DNA of 64,000 nucleotides from Planococcus antarcticus DSM 14505. Lineage in GTDB: Bacteria; Bacillota; Bacilli; Bacillales_A; Planococcaceae. The position numbers and the translations under genes are program-made. The notes under the pieces are model-generated. The model worked only from the letters and a program-made list of their open reading frames with translations, ran no database searches and had not been told where the DNA came from. The number at the start of each line of letters is the position of its first letter. Positions within the stretch are counted from its first letter, which is position 1. The stretch spans positions 248,001 through 312,000 of the forward strand of contig NZ_CP016534.2 in assembly GCF_001687565.2 (NCBI RefSeq), read 5' to 3'. Shown here piece after piece: positions 42,177 through 50,153 of this stretch.

Positions 42177-42227
42177 TATAAGAACACAAAGAATGGTACA
42201 ACACTTACATCTTTTGGGGGAATTTCA

Positions 42228-43337
42228 ATGACAAGCTCAAGCAATATTAAAGCGCGCAAAACATTAGACAAAATTCAGCCTTATTCTCCCGGAAAACCAA
42301 TTTGGGAAGTACAGAAAGAATTGGGATTGGACCGTGTCATTAAACTGGCCTCCAATGAAAATCCATTGGGGCCGTCCCCTAAAGCCTTAGTTGCTATCCA
42401 AAATGGGTTAGCGGAATTGAACCGCTATCCGGATGCAGATGCCAGCGCATTGAAAAAAGCAATTGCTAAGGAATTTCATGTGAACCCGCAGCAGGTCATT
42501 CCAACAAATGGAGCGGACGAACTGATCACACTGATTTCTGAAGCTTTTCTTGAAGAAGGAGACGAAGTGATTGTACCGTCTCCATCGTTCAGCGAATACG
42601 ATTTTGGCGCACATATTATGGGGGCAACGGTGGTCCCAGTAAAATTCTCAGAAGGCTTCGAATTCAATGTGGATGCGATGATTGCCGCTGTTACGGATAA
42701 AACCAAAATTATTTATATCTGTACACCGAATAATCCGACAGGTACGTATATGACCAAATCGGATTTGGATAAATTAGTGAAAGCAATTGATGATGTATTA
42801 GTAGTTATCGATGCTGCTTACGATCATTTTGCAGACGCGACCGATTATACCAATGGCATCGAATACATCAACGCAGGGTATCCAGTTCTGACGCTGGAGA
42901 CTTTCTCGAAAATTTACGGCATTGCCGGAGTACGTGTTGGTTTTGGTATCGCCTCTGAGTCGATTATTCAATCGATCTTAAAAGTAAAAGAGCCATTCAA
43001 CGTTAATACTTTAGCACAAATTGCAGCAACAGCAGCTATTGAAGATGCTGAGCACGTAAAGACTTCGCAGGAAACCAATAAAGCCGGCCGTAAACAATTA
43101 TACAAGGCCTTTGATGAACTGGGATTAGCGTACATCGAAAGCATGGCCAACTTCGTATTAGTGCAAATAGGTGAAGATGGTGAAAAGCTGTACACGGAGC
43201 TAATGGCGAAAGGTGTAATTGTCCGTCACGGGAAAATTTGGGGGTTACCTGATTATGTGCGGGTTTCTGTCGGAACACCGGAGGAAAATCAATTCTTCAT
43301 TGATGCCTTAACTGGATTATTGGTCAAACAAGCTTGA
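42228..43337 (+). CDS. hisC: Histidinol-phosphate aminotransferase
   Basis: A 369-residue class II PLP aminotransferase: KLASNENPLGPSPKA, NGADELITLISEAFLEEGDEV, CTPNNPTGTYM, VVIDAAYDHFAD and LETFSKIYGIAGVRVGFG, which contains the PLP lysine. It converts imidazole-acetol phosphate to histidinol phosphate and in Bacillus relatives also serves phenylalanine and tyrosine synthesis. It is not in a his operon here; a single-gene unit ended by a strong hairpin suggests the broader role. RBS TGGGGGAATTTCA. Confidence 0.92.
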   Translation: MTSSSNIKARKTLDKIQPYSPGKPIWEVQKELGLDRVIKLASNENPLGPSPKALVAIQNGLAELNRYPDADASALKKAIAKEFHVNPQQVIPTNGADELITLISEAFLEEGDEVIVPSPSFSEYDFGAHIMGATVVPVKFSEGFEFNVDAMIAAVTDKTKIIYICTPNNPTGTYMTKSDLDKLVKAIDDVLVVIDAAYDHFADATDYTNGIEYINAGYPVLTLETFSKIYGIAGVRVGFGIASESIIQSILKVKEPFNVNTLAQIAATAAIEDAEHVKTSQETNKAGRKQLYKAFDELGLAYIESMANFVLVQIGEDGEKLYTELMAKGVIVRHGKIWGLPDYVRVSVGTPEENQFFIDALTGLLVKQA

Positions 43338-43372
43338 AAGAGAGGCTCCTAGACTCAGGAGCCTCTCTTTTT
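43337..43372 (+). terminator. Terminator of hisC
   Basis: AAAGAGAGGCTCCT and its complement around AGACTC, then TTTTTA. Confidence 0.92.
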
Positions 43373-43470
43373 ATTGCCCAATGGCACATCACTGAAACCA
43401 TTGTTTAGCAAAGGAAAGAAACGGAAACTTTGGAGAAACGACAAGATTACTTTGAGATTGAATAACCATG

Positions 43471-44190
43471 CTAAGGGCTTTTAAAGAACTTTCGGAACAG
43501 CAGATATTGACCTAAAAACAACAACAAGGCTGTCAGACAAAGGTTGATGTAATACCAAATGCCATCACCAAAGAAATCCAGCGGGGAAGTGGTTGTCGGA
43601 CGCTGCATCAAATAAAGATAATTGGAGTCAATTGATGGGTTGACCCAGAAGCCGATAAGCGCTGCATAAGCAAGCAACAGCGTATAGACGGAAAAAACGG
43701 AGCGCAAAGTAATGGCGTCAGGTCGGCATAATGCCAAAAATAAGCAGGCCCAAGGAATTGCTGTATGGTGCACAAAGAATTTCCAGAAACGGAAATGTTG
43801 ATAGTCAAATGGCAGTTCTGGAGTAATCAAAGCCAAGATAGCAGGCACAATGCCGATGTAAAAAGAAAGTTGAATCCATAGGGGACGCATGGTTAGCAGA
43901 CCGATCATGGCAGCAATAGAAGCCACTCCGCATAAGTGAAGAGGCATCCGTCCACTGAAACTCCATACCCCATTTGTAATGGCCCAGTAATGATAGGAAA
44001 ATTCCGAAATGAAAAGAATAGACAGTAGCGACCAGCGCAGCCATTGAAATAGTTGCTTCTTTTCTCTCAATCGCTCTTTCGCAGAGACGAGTACAATAAT
44101 TCCCGCACCAGCAATGACCAATGCCAGCATGTGGTTCAAGGAAAAGGGATTGAAAGAATGGGTGGATGTCGCAGCAAACCAAGTTTCCAT
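43471..44190 (-). CDS. ywaF: YwaF/TIGR02206-family membrane protein
   Basis: A 239-residue protein with seven hydrophobic helices. FSLNHMLALVIAGAGI, MPLHLCGVASIAAMIGL, FRFWKFFVHHTAIPWACLF and SNYLYLMQRPTTTSPLDFFG are the conserved blocks of TIGR02206. Function unknown; conserved histidines on the membrane face hint at an enzyme or cofactor role. RBS CAGGAGGGCTCTT. Confidence 0.9.
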   Translation of the reverse strand: METWFAATSTHSFNPFSLNHMLALVIAGAGIIVLVSAKERLREKKQLFQWLRWSLLSILFISEFSYHYWAITNGVWSFSGRMPLHLCGVASIAAMIGLLTMRPLWIQLSFYIGIVPAILALITPELPFDYQHFRFWKFFVHHTAIPWACLFLALCRPDAITLRSVFSVYTLLLAYAALIGFWVNPSIDSNYLYLMQRPTTTSPLDFFGDGIWYYINLCLTALLLFLGQYLLFRKFFKSP

Positions 44191-44361
44191 AAGAGCCCTC
44201 CTGGATGAATAATATATTGTGAGAATAGTTTAACACGCACTGAGTCAACCAGTCTATTTACCCGAAATTAACTTTTGGACCTTGGAATAAACGGATGTTT
44301 TGCTTAAAACCCTTCCTATACGATAAACTTCTAGAAAAGGAACTATAGGAGGAATGCCGGC

Positions 44362-44661
44362 TTGGACCAACTAAATTTATTGTCGTCCATTACTTACATC
44401 GACACAGAGCGCTCCATCGAGGCTGGCGAAATGAAAATCGTCGAAACCGAATGCAATATTCAATTGTTCACAGATACATTGGTGACTTCTGCAACAAAGT
44501 TTCACGTAGAGAATATATGGGATATCTCTTATAAATCATTTTCGTCTGAAGCCAGCTTGCTTTATCTTCATACACATCGCGGCGTCTTGACCTATAAAAT
44601 CTATACAGACCCTGATAAATTTGTAGAAACGTTTAAAAAGCTGAAAAACGAGAATTACTAA
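44362..44661 (+). CDS. Small conserved-looking protein of unknown function
   Basis: A 99-residue soluble protein starting with TTG at 44362, nine bases after AGGAGG. It alternates strands and helices and ends with DPDKFVETFKKLKNENY; the segment ASLLYLHTHRGVLTYKIYTD looks like a PH-like beta pair plus helix. I do not recognise the family. It lies 88 bases before the broken NTF2-like gene. Confidence 0.65.
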   Translation: MDQLNLLSSITYIDTERSIEAGEMKIVETECNIQLFTDTLVTSATKFHVENIWDISYKSFSSEASLLYLHTHRGVLTYKIYTDPDKFVETFKKLKNENY

Positions 44662-44749
44662 AGAAGGTGGGTTTTTCCTGTCTTCTTTTTCGATTCTGTA
44701 GAGTTGCAGAAAAAACACGTCAACAAGATAGAGGAAAGGAAAAGCGGCA

Positions 44750-45119
44750 ATGGAGGACAATCTCAAAATTGCAGATCAATGGACAAGTAAAGTAAACGAC
44801 AAGGATGTTAAAGCGGTGTTGGAAGTAATCAGATCTTCATATTGAATTGGTTGGTCCAAGAGGTGTGGCAGGAGGCCATGATATTCTTCAGAAATGGATC
44901 GAGGAGTCGGTCGTTCACATGGATACGCAAAGCTACTATGCTAAAGGTGACGAAGTGATTTGCGTGCAGAAAGCAACTTGGCAAAACCAAAGTGGCCATG
45001 TGACGATTTATACCTTTATGGATATCAGAAGTGGAAAAGTCCATCGCTTAGGCAGATTTGATACCTTGGACGAAGCTTTCAGGCAATGTCAATTGAGTGA
45101 AGAAGACAAAGTTAGATAA
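44750..45119 (+). pseudogene. NTF2/SnoaL-like protein gene with single-base frameshift
   Basis: The first 31 codons (MEDNLKIADQWTSKVNDKDVK, AVLEV) end at TGA 44843-44845. In another frame the protein continues without loss: SDLHIELVGPRGVAGGHDILQ to EEDKVR at 45119. Removing one A in GTAATCAG (44825-44832) joins the two as LEVSDLHIELVG, a natural NTF2-like reading of about 122 residues. It could be a recent pseudogene or a sequencing error. AAAGGAAAAGCGGCA precedes the ATG. Confidence 0.8.
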
Positions 45120-45157
45120 AGAGAAAATTCGATTTTAGAAAAGAATAGAGCACATAT

Positions 45158-45208
45158 AAACAAACCAAGCGAGGAAGAATAAATCATTCTTCCTCGCTTG
45201 GTTTGTTT
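45158..45208. terminator. Bidirectional terminator
   Basis: A 23-bp perfect stem from AAACAAACCAAGCG to GGAAGAAT and its complement, loop AAATC, with a T run on the plus strand and T-rich flank on the minus strand. Confidence 0.92.
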
Positions 45209-45221
45209 AAGATTGAGAATT

Positions 45222-45794
45222 TCACTTCATTTCGCTATTAATCAGATCACCTAATTGGTTCCAGTCCTTAACGCGCGGCAAATCAAGATGACGGTTATAG
45301 GATTGATCTTTGACGATTACTGTTACTGGAGCGTTCGTTAAAGTATCCAAAACAGCCGGCTTGTCATCAACATAATAATCCAGTTGCAGGTTTTTGATGA
45401 TGCCTGCCTTTTCCAAATCTTTCATGCCGCAGAAAAAGTGCTCTTTTTGGACAGGGAAACCCTGTTCGATCAACCAGTTGAAGGTATTCTCAGTATGCTC
45501 TGGTGGACGCGACGTTATATAGAAGATTTCGTGGCCATCCGACGCGAGTTGCTTCAAGAGTTTGAGGGCACCGGGATATATAGGGCAGTTGGTGAAATAC
45601 AAAAAATCTAAAGAGGAATTCCACATGTCTTTTCCTTCTTCATCGCTTAATCCGAATGCCTCATGTATTTCAACGCGTTTCAAAGCATGGAAAATGTCGA
45701 TGTCCACGCGTTTGTCCAGTTGCTCTTGGTAATAATGAAACGCGTATTCACGCAAATTGATCAGTGTATCGTCTATGTCAAAACCGAATTTCAT
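45222..45794 (-). CDS. HAD-superfamily 5'-nucleotidase (NT5C/YqfW type), candidate ArPP phosphatase
   Basis: A 190-residue HAD hydrolase: FGFDIDDTLIN (motif I, nucleophile Asp6 and Asp8), YITSRPPEHTENT (motif II Thr/Ser), HFFCGMKDLEKAGI with its Lys (motif III) and YYVDDKPAVLD (motif IV). Relatives dephosphorylate deoxynucleotides. Its ATG overlaps the ribD stop (ATGA), with GGAGG inside ribD, so it is translated with RibD. That makes it a candidate for the dephosphorylation step after RibD, which is normally carried out by unlinked promiscuous HAD enzymes. This role is inferred from position. Confidence 0.85.
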   Translation of the reverse strand: MKFGFDIDDTLINLREYAFHYYQEQLDKRVDIDIFHALKRVEIHEAFGLSDEEGKDMWNSSLDFLYFTNCPIYPGALKLLKQLASDGHEIFYITSRPPEHTENTFNWLIEQGFPVQKEHFFCGMKDLEKAGIIKNLQLDYYVDDKPAVLDTLTNAPVTVIVKDQSYNRHLDLPRVKDWNQLGDLINSEMK

Positions 45795-46894
45795 CTAGTG
45801 TTACCTCCCTTTTCGGGATAGCCTGTAAACTTAAAGTCTTTGCCAATTTTGCTGAATTCACCGTCACGAAGATTGATGGCGTCTTTCATCCACTCAATAC
45901 CAGTTCCTTCAACGAAAGTAGGCGCGAGTTTCCCACCAACCAATTTAGGGGCAAAGTAAAATACCACTTTATCAATCAAGCCATTTTCTAAAAATGCCGC
46001 ATTGATGGTGCCGCCACCTTCAATAAAAAGCGAAGAAATTCCTTTTTCACCAAGTATGCGAACAACGTCGAATACGTCTACTTGAGTATCTTTGTTAGTT
46101 TCGTAAATGGAAATCCCCAAATTTTCTAAGGCTTTCCGTTTCTCGTTAGTGTGATTTCGACTTGTAAAGATCCAAGTATCCGCGATTCCATCTGTCACAA
46201 GCTTTGAGTCAAGCGGAATGCGTAGCGTGGAATCTAACACAAGACGAAGCGGATTTCGACCATTTGGAATACGTGCCGTCAATTCAGGATCATCTTCAAT
46301 AACCGTTCCAACGCCCACCAGTATGGCCATATGCTGACTGCGCAGTAAATGAACATCCAATCGAGCTTCTTCAGAAGTAATCCATTTGCTGTCGAGAGAA
46401 TGAGTAGCAATTTTTCCATCAAGTGTAGATGCAGCTTTCAAGGTGACAAAAGGAGTTTTGTCGACGATGAATTTATTGAACACTTCGTTCATTTTCCGTG
46501 ACTCTTCTTCGCGCACACTGACGATTACTTCAATGCCGGCTTCTTCAAGCATACGGACACCGTTTCCAGAGACAAGTGGATTAGGATCCAAAGTAGCCAC
46601 GACAACTTTTTTGATGCCGGCGGTAATGATGGCTTGTGCACAGGGGCCAGTCCGACCAAAGTGTGAGCAGGGCTCGAGCGTTACATAAATGGTCGCACCG
46701 CGGCTCATGTCAGCTGCCATGCGAAGCGCATGGATTTCAGCATGGGGTTCGCCGGCTTTTAAGTGGGTGCCGATGCCGACAATTCGATTGTCATTGACGA
46801 TAACCGAACCGACCAGTGGGTTTGGGTCTGTCTGGCCTTTCAGGTTTTTGGCATTGCTGAGTGCGAGGTCCATATAAAATTCATGGCTTGACAT
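45791..46894 (-). CDS. ribD: Bifunctional diaminohydroxyphosphoribosylaminopyrimidine deaminase / reductase
   Basis: A 367-residue fusion. The deaminase domain (residues 1-145) has NPLVGSVIV, EPHAEIHAL (zinc His, catalytic Glu) and EPCSHFGRTGPCA (zinc Cys pair); the reductase domain has VTLKAASTLDGKIATH, SSLFIEGGGTINAAFL and FYFAPKLVGG. It turns the RibA product into 5-amino-6-ribitylamino-uracil phosphate. The start at 46894 follows GAGGAGGAG; the frame upstream runs inside ribA, whose end it overlaps by 14 bases. RibE/B and RibH are absent here. Confidence 0.95.
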   Translation of the reverse strand: MSSHEFYMDLALSNAKNLKGQTDPNPLVGSVIVNDNRIVGIGTHLKAGEPHAEIHALRMAADMSRGATIYVTLEPCSHFGRTGPCAQAIITAGIKKVVVATLDPNPLVSGNGVRMLEEAGIEVIVSVREEESRKMNEVFNKFIVDKTPFVTLKAASTLDGKIATHSLDSKWITSEEARLDVHLLRSQHMAILVGVGTVIEDDPELTARIPNGRNPLRLVLDSTLRIPLDSKLVTDGIADTWIFTSRNHTNEKRKALENLGISIYETNKDTQVDVFDVVRILGEKGISSLFIEGGGTINAAFLENGLIDKVVFYFAPKLVGGKLAPTFVEGTGIEWMKDAINLRDGEFSKIGKDFKFTGYPEKGGNTR

Positions 46895-47642
46895 GCATAA
46901 TCTCCTCCTCGTCTCTGAGATGCCCTGAGCGGTCAATTTTGGTCTGCAGGTAGTTGGAGTTGTATTCGGATTCGTCACCCCATAAAGAGACTCTTGAAGT
47001 AATTTGGAGCCCAGCTTTTTCAATGGCATCCATTTTTTTGGGATTATTGGTCATCAATGTGACTGGCTTGGTGCGCAGTGCCTGCAGCACAGCGATAGCA
47101 TCTCCGTACCTTCTGGAATCATCTACATAGCCTAACTGTTCGTTGGCTTCAACTGTATCATAACCGTTTTCCTGCAATACATACGCCATGGCTTTGCTGA
47201 AGAGGCCAATTCCGCGTCCTTCATGATTCGCTAAATAAAACAACGCACCGGTACCGTGATCAGTAATTCGCTTCATGGATTGTTTTAATTGGTAACCACA
47301 ATCGCAGCGTTTGCTACCGAAAATATCGCCTGTGTGGCAGATGGAATGCATGCGGATCAGTGCATCTGAATCGTTTTCAAAATCACCGTAAACGAGAACG
47401 CTGGATTGCTGGTACTCCGCAAGGTTTGCAGAGTTGAGTTTTCCGATGATGCTTTCATAGTCTTCAGTAACCTCATCAAGGCTTAACCAGCAATACCAAT
47501 TAAATATAAAAGTTTCGTCATATAAGTTCACAGGCAGCCGAATGGGTCCGACTAGGTAAACGGCGCCTTCTTCAGTTTGTATCATTTGAATTTTTTCTTT
47601 TAAGATGGCGAATACTTTTGAATCTAACTTCACGTCTGACAT
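46881..47642 (-). CDS. ribA: GTP cyclohydrolase II (RibA-like, N-terminally extended)
   Basis: 253 residues, about 50 more than E. coli RibA, with an unassigned N-terminal part. Zinc ligands are Cys102, Cys113 and Cys115 (CHTGDIFGSKRCDCG). EGRGIGL, Tyr154 in AYVLQENGYDTVEAN, Asp175/Arg177 and LMTNNPKK match the GTP-binding and catalytic positions. Two departures: HSIC where HSEC is usual, and YLANHEGR in place of YxRQEGR with one inserted residue. It opens GTP and releases formate. It is first in the ribA-ribD-HAD operon; RBS AAGGAGATG. A paralogue with altered product is possible. Confidence 0.9.
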   Translation of the reverse strand: MSDVKLDSKVFAILKEKIQMIQTEEGAVYLVGPIRLPVNLYDETFIFNWYCWLSLDEVTEDYESIIGKLNSANLAEYQQSSVLVYGDFENDSDALIRMHSICHTGDIFGSKRCDCGYQLKQSMKRITDHGTGALFYLANHEGRGIGLFSKAMAYVLQENGYDTVEANEQLGYVDDSRRYGDAIAVLQALRTKPVTLMTNNPKKMDAIEKAGLQITSRVSLWGDESEYNSNYLQTKIDRSGHLRDEEEIMHVKP

Positions 47643-47720
47643 GCTAACATCTCCTTACATAAATCTTATACAACATATCGTACTACAATACCTTGGAAAA
47701 GGTGTGTTATTAGTACCAAA

Positions 47721-47735
47721 CGATAATAATTATCA
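47721..47735. promoter_or_regulatory. Fur box between ribA and ferritin
   Basis: CGATAATAATTATCA matches the Bacillus Fur 7-1-7 consensus TGATAATnATTATCA at 13 of 14 specified positions. It lies 79 bases before the ribA start (minus) and 143 bases before the ferritin start (plus). Confidence 0.8.
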
Positions 47736-47763
47736 TTGAAGCGAAGAAGAATTCCGGTATAAC

Positions 47764-47778
47764 TGATATTTATTATCA
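47764..47778. promoter_or_regulatory. Second Fur-like box
   Basis: TGATATTTATTATCA has the same 7-1-7 layout with one to two mismatches. It is 43 bases from the first box and 27 bases before the ferritin -35 element. Confidence 0.55.
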
Positions 47779-47804
47779 ATTGAAAACTAATATTCTCATT
47801 TAAT

Positions 47805-47855
47805 TTGATTATGCGATAGAGCTATGTTATATTAACTACATTATAATAATTCTAA
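47805..47855 (+). promoter_or_regulatory. Ferritin promoter with PerR-like box
   Basis: TTGATT (47805-47810), 17 bases, TATATT (47828-47833). TTATAATAATTCTAA (47841-47855) differs from the PerR consensus TTATAATnATTATAA at one position and covers the expected transcription start, so peroxide would derepress the gene. Confidence 0.7.
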
Positions 47856-47877
47856 ATAAGAAATAGGAGGAATAAAC

Positions 47878-48375
47878 ATGTTATCAGAAAAACTAACGAA
47901 CGCATTGAACGATCAATTTAACAATGAATTACAAGCTTCACATGCTTATACCGCAATGGCAGCGTATTTTTCGAAAAAAGGTTTTCATGGTTTTGCGAAC
48001 TTTTATTTAATCCAGTCAAAAGAAGAGCATTATCATGCAATGAAATTCTATAATTACCTGGTGATGATGGATGAAAAACCAGTTCTGCAAGCTTTGACTG
48101 AACCGAAAAATCATTTTGTCAGCGCCTTGGATGTTCTTGAAAACTCATTGTCGCAAGAGAAAGGTGTAACCAGCAATATTTATGCACTGGTGACATTAGC
48201 TGATGAGCTTCAAGAACATGCGACGCTGTCCTTCCTGGATTGGTTTATCGAAGAACAAATGGAAGAAGAAAAATCATTCCGCGATATCATTGCGAGAGTG
48301 AGAGCCATTGAAGAAGGCGGCGAGTACTTCCTGAAAATGGATGATGAGTTCGCACAACGCAAACTAGAAGCGTAA
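47878..48375 (+). CDS. ftnA: Ferritin
   Basis: A 165-residue four-helix ferritin: LNDQFNNELQASHAYTAMAAYF (first Glu ligand), YLIQSKEEHYHAMKFYNYLV (ferroxidase Glu-Glu-x-x-His), LVTLADELQEHATLSFLDWFIEEQMEEE. It oxidises and stores iron as a 24-mer. AGGAGGAATAAAC precedes the ATG. The promoter carries a PerR-like box with Fur-like boxes upstream, and an iron exporter follows. Confidence 0.95.
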   Translation: MLSEKLTNALNDQFNNELQASHAYTAMAAYFSKKGFHGFANFYLIQSKEEHYHAMKFYNYLVMMDEKPVLQALTEPKNHFVSALDVLENSLSQEKGVTSNIYALVTLADELQEHATLSFLDWFIEEQMEEEKSFRDIIARVRAIEEGGEYFLKMDDEFAQRKLEA

Positions 48376-48385
48376 TAGCAACGAA

Positions 48386-48417
48386 AAACAGCACACAGCA
48401 TAAAGTGTGCTGTTTTT
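48386..48417 (+). terminator. Terminator between ferritin and fetA
   Basis: AAAACAGCACAC and GTGTGCTGTTTT around AGCATAA, then TTTTT. fetA starts 24 bases later without an obvious promoter of its own, so partial read-through from ferritin is likely. Confidence 0.85.
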
Positions 48418-48440
48418 CTGTCCGAAAGGAAGTGGCATTC

Positions 48441-49172
48441 ATGTCTGTAAGGTATAAACCGGCTATCCATTTTAATCATGTAGATTTTTCGTTTTCGAAA
48501 ACACCTATTTTAAAAGGCATTACTGGTTCTTTTCCAGAAGGGAAAATCACGACACTGGTTGGTCCGTCAGGGGCTGGGAAGACGACACTTTTAAAATTGT
48601 GCAATGGGCTATTATCGGCACAATCAGGAGAAGTTTATATTAAAGATCAGCCGATTGAAAGCTATGAGCCAGTTGAACTACGTCGCTCTGTTGGCATAGC
48701 ACTTCAAAGTGCGCCAATGATTACGGGCAGCGTCTACGAAAATTTAAGCTTGCCGCTGGAACTTCAAGGAGAATCTCTATCGAAAGCTGAAGCGGTCGAA
48801 TTATTGGAGGATGTTGGACTGGAAGAAGAGCTGATGGAGCGGAAAGTCAAAGACTTGTCCGGTGGTCAGCGCCAAAAAGTCTCCATCGCCCGGACACTCG
48901 TCAATAAACCGGCCGTTTTATTGCTCGACGAAATCACCTCTTCTTTAGATCGCACGTCTTTGAGGGAAATTGAAGAATTGATCGTCAAAATCAATCGGAA
49001 ATACGGCACTGCCATCATCTGGATTACGCATAATCTGCAACAAGCGCTTGAAATCGGTGATTATACGTGGGTGATGATGGACGGCGAAGTGGTCGAAACG
49101 GGCGAAAGTGATTTGCTCAATGATCCGGTAAATGACAAAGTTAGACAGTTTGTTACGGGGGAGGCCGAATGA
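48441..49172 (+). CDS. fetA: Iron export ABC transporter ATP-binding protein
   Basis: A 243-residue ATPase: Walker A GPSGAGKTT, Q-loop IALQSAPM, signature LSGGQRQKVSIART, Walker B AVLLLDEITSSLD, H-loop WITHNLQQ. Together with the UPF0014 membrane protein it matches E. coli FetAB (YbbL/YbbM), reported to export iron and improve peroxide resistance. Start at 48441 after AAAGGAAGTGG; the frame to 48405 lies in the terminator. Location beside ferritin strengthens the iron assignment. Confidence 0.9.
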   Translation: MSVRYKPAIHFNHVDFSFSKTPILKGITGSFPEGKITTLVGPSGAGKTTLLKLCNGLLSAQSGEVYIKDQPIESYEPVELRRSVGIALQSAPMITGSVYENLSLPLELQGESLSKAEAVELLEDVGLEEELMERKVKDLSGGQRQKVSIARTLVNKPAVLLLDEITSSLDRTSLREIEELIVKINRKYGTAIIWITHNLQQALEIGDYTWVMMDGEVVETGESDLLNDPVNDKVRQFVTGEAE

Positions 49173-49927
49173 GCTACTTAACCTTATCCATCACCCTCAT
49201 TTTTGTAGCAATTCCTCTCGTATTGTCCAAAACCTTAAATCTCGGCTTAGAACGGGATACAATTGTTGCAACTTTACGTTCGATTGTTCAGTTGCTAGCG
49301 GTCGGCTATGTATTGAAATTTGTTTTTGATTCGGAAAGCCTAATCTATATTTTCCTGATGGTCGGTTTGATGATTGCAGCAGCTACGCATAACGCACAGA
49401 AAAAAGGAGCAGCCATTCAGGGAATTACCTCGAAAGTGGCAGCTACACTGATAGTTGTGGAGGTATTGACGCAAGGCATCTTGCTCGGCTTTAATATTAC
49501 GCCAGCAACAGCCCAATACATTATTCCCATCAGCGGGATGGTTATTGGAAATTCAATGGTGTTATCGATTTTGTTCCTGAATCGTTTTACAGCAGAAGTC
49601 GAGTCAAACCAAGACCAAACAGAGCTGATCTTGTCGCTCGGTGGAACGCCTAAACAGGCCATCCACCGACAATTAATCACGTCGATAAAAGCCAGCATGA
49701 TTCCGACAATAGAAAGTCAGAAAACTGTTGGACTCGTTCAGTTACCAGGAATGATGAGTGGGCAAATCATTGCGGGAGCAGACCCGATTCAAGCCGTTCA
49801 ATTCCAACTTCTCATCATGTTCCTATTACTGACAACAGCCGCTGTGACCAGTGTCATGCTCGGCTTCTTATCTTATCCAACTCTATTCAACCAGCGAATG
49901 CAATTAATCACGAAAGAACTTAGTTAA
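49169..49927 (+). CDS. fetB: Iron export ABC transporter permease (UPF0014)
   Basis: A 252-residue membrane protein with about seven hydrophobic helices. RDTIVATLRSIVQLLAVGYVLKFVF, ISGMVIGNSMVLSILFLNRF, LILSLGGTPKQAIH and VGLVQLPGMMSGQIIAGADPIQAVQFQ are the family blocks. The ATG overlaps the fetA stop (ATGA). RBS GGGGGAGG lies in fetA. Confidence 0.92.
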   Translation: MSYLTLSITLIFVAIPLVLSKTLNLGLERDTIVATLRSIVQLLAVGYVLKFVFDSESLIYIFLMVGLMIAAATHNAQKKGAAIQGITSKVAATLIVVEVLTQGILLGFNITPATAQYIIPISGMVIGNSMVLSILFLNRFTAEVESNQDQTELILSLGGTPKQAIHRQLITSIKASMIPTIESQKTVGLVQLPGMMSGQIIAGADPIQAVQFQLLIMFLLLTTAAVTSVMLGFLSYPTLFNQRMQLITKELS

Positions 49928-49931
49928 GGAT

Positions 49932-49969
49932 GAAGACAAATTCGGGTTTCCGGGTTTGTCTTCTTTTTA
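49932..49969 (+). terminator. Terminator of fetAB
   Basis: GAAGACAAA and TTTGTCTTC enclose a 13-base loop and are followed by TTTTT. The further 180 bases to 50153 show nothing recognisable. Confidence 0.8.
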
Positions 49970-50153
49970 TGTTCGAAAATCGGATTAGAGAATGTGGCTT
50001 TTAAAGCGATTCGTCTGCTTTAGGCACGGCTCACTCCCAGACAGTGGATGCCCTTTTTATAACAGGATAGATGGAATGGTAATTTTCTATGCCGTTACTG
50101 GCGCTTTGGGCATGGCTCCAGTAGAGAGGTTTGGAAATAGACCCCAGCTCCAT

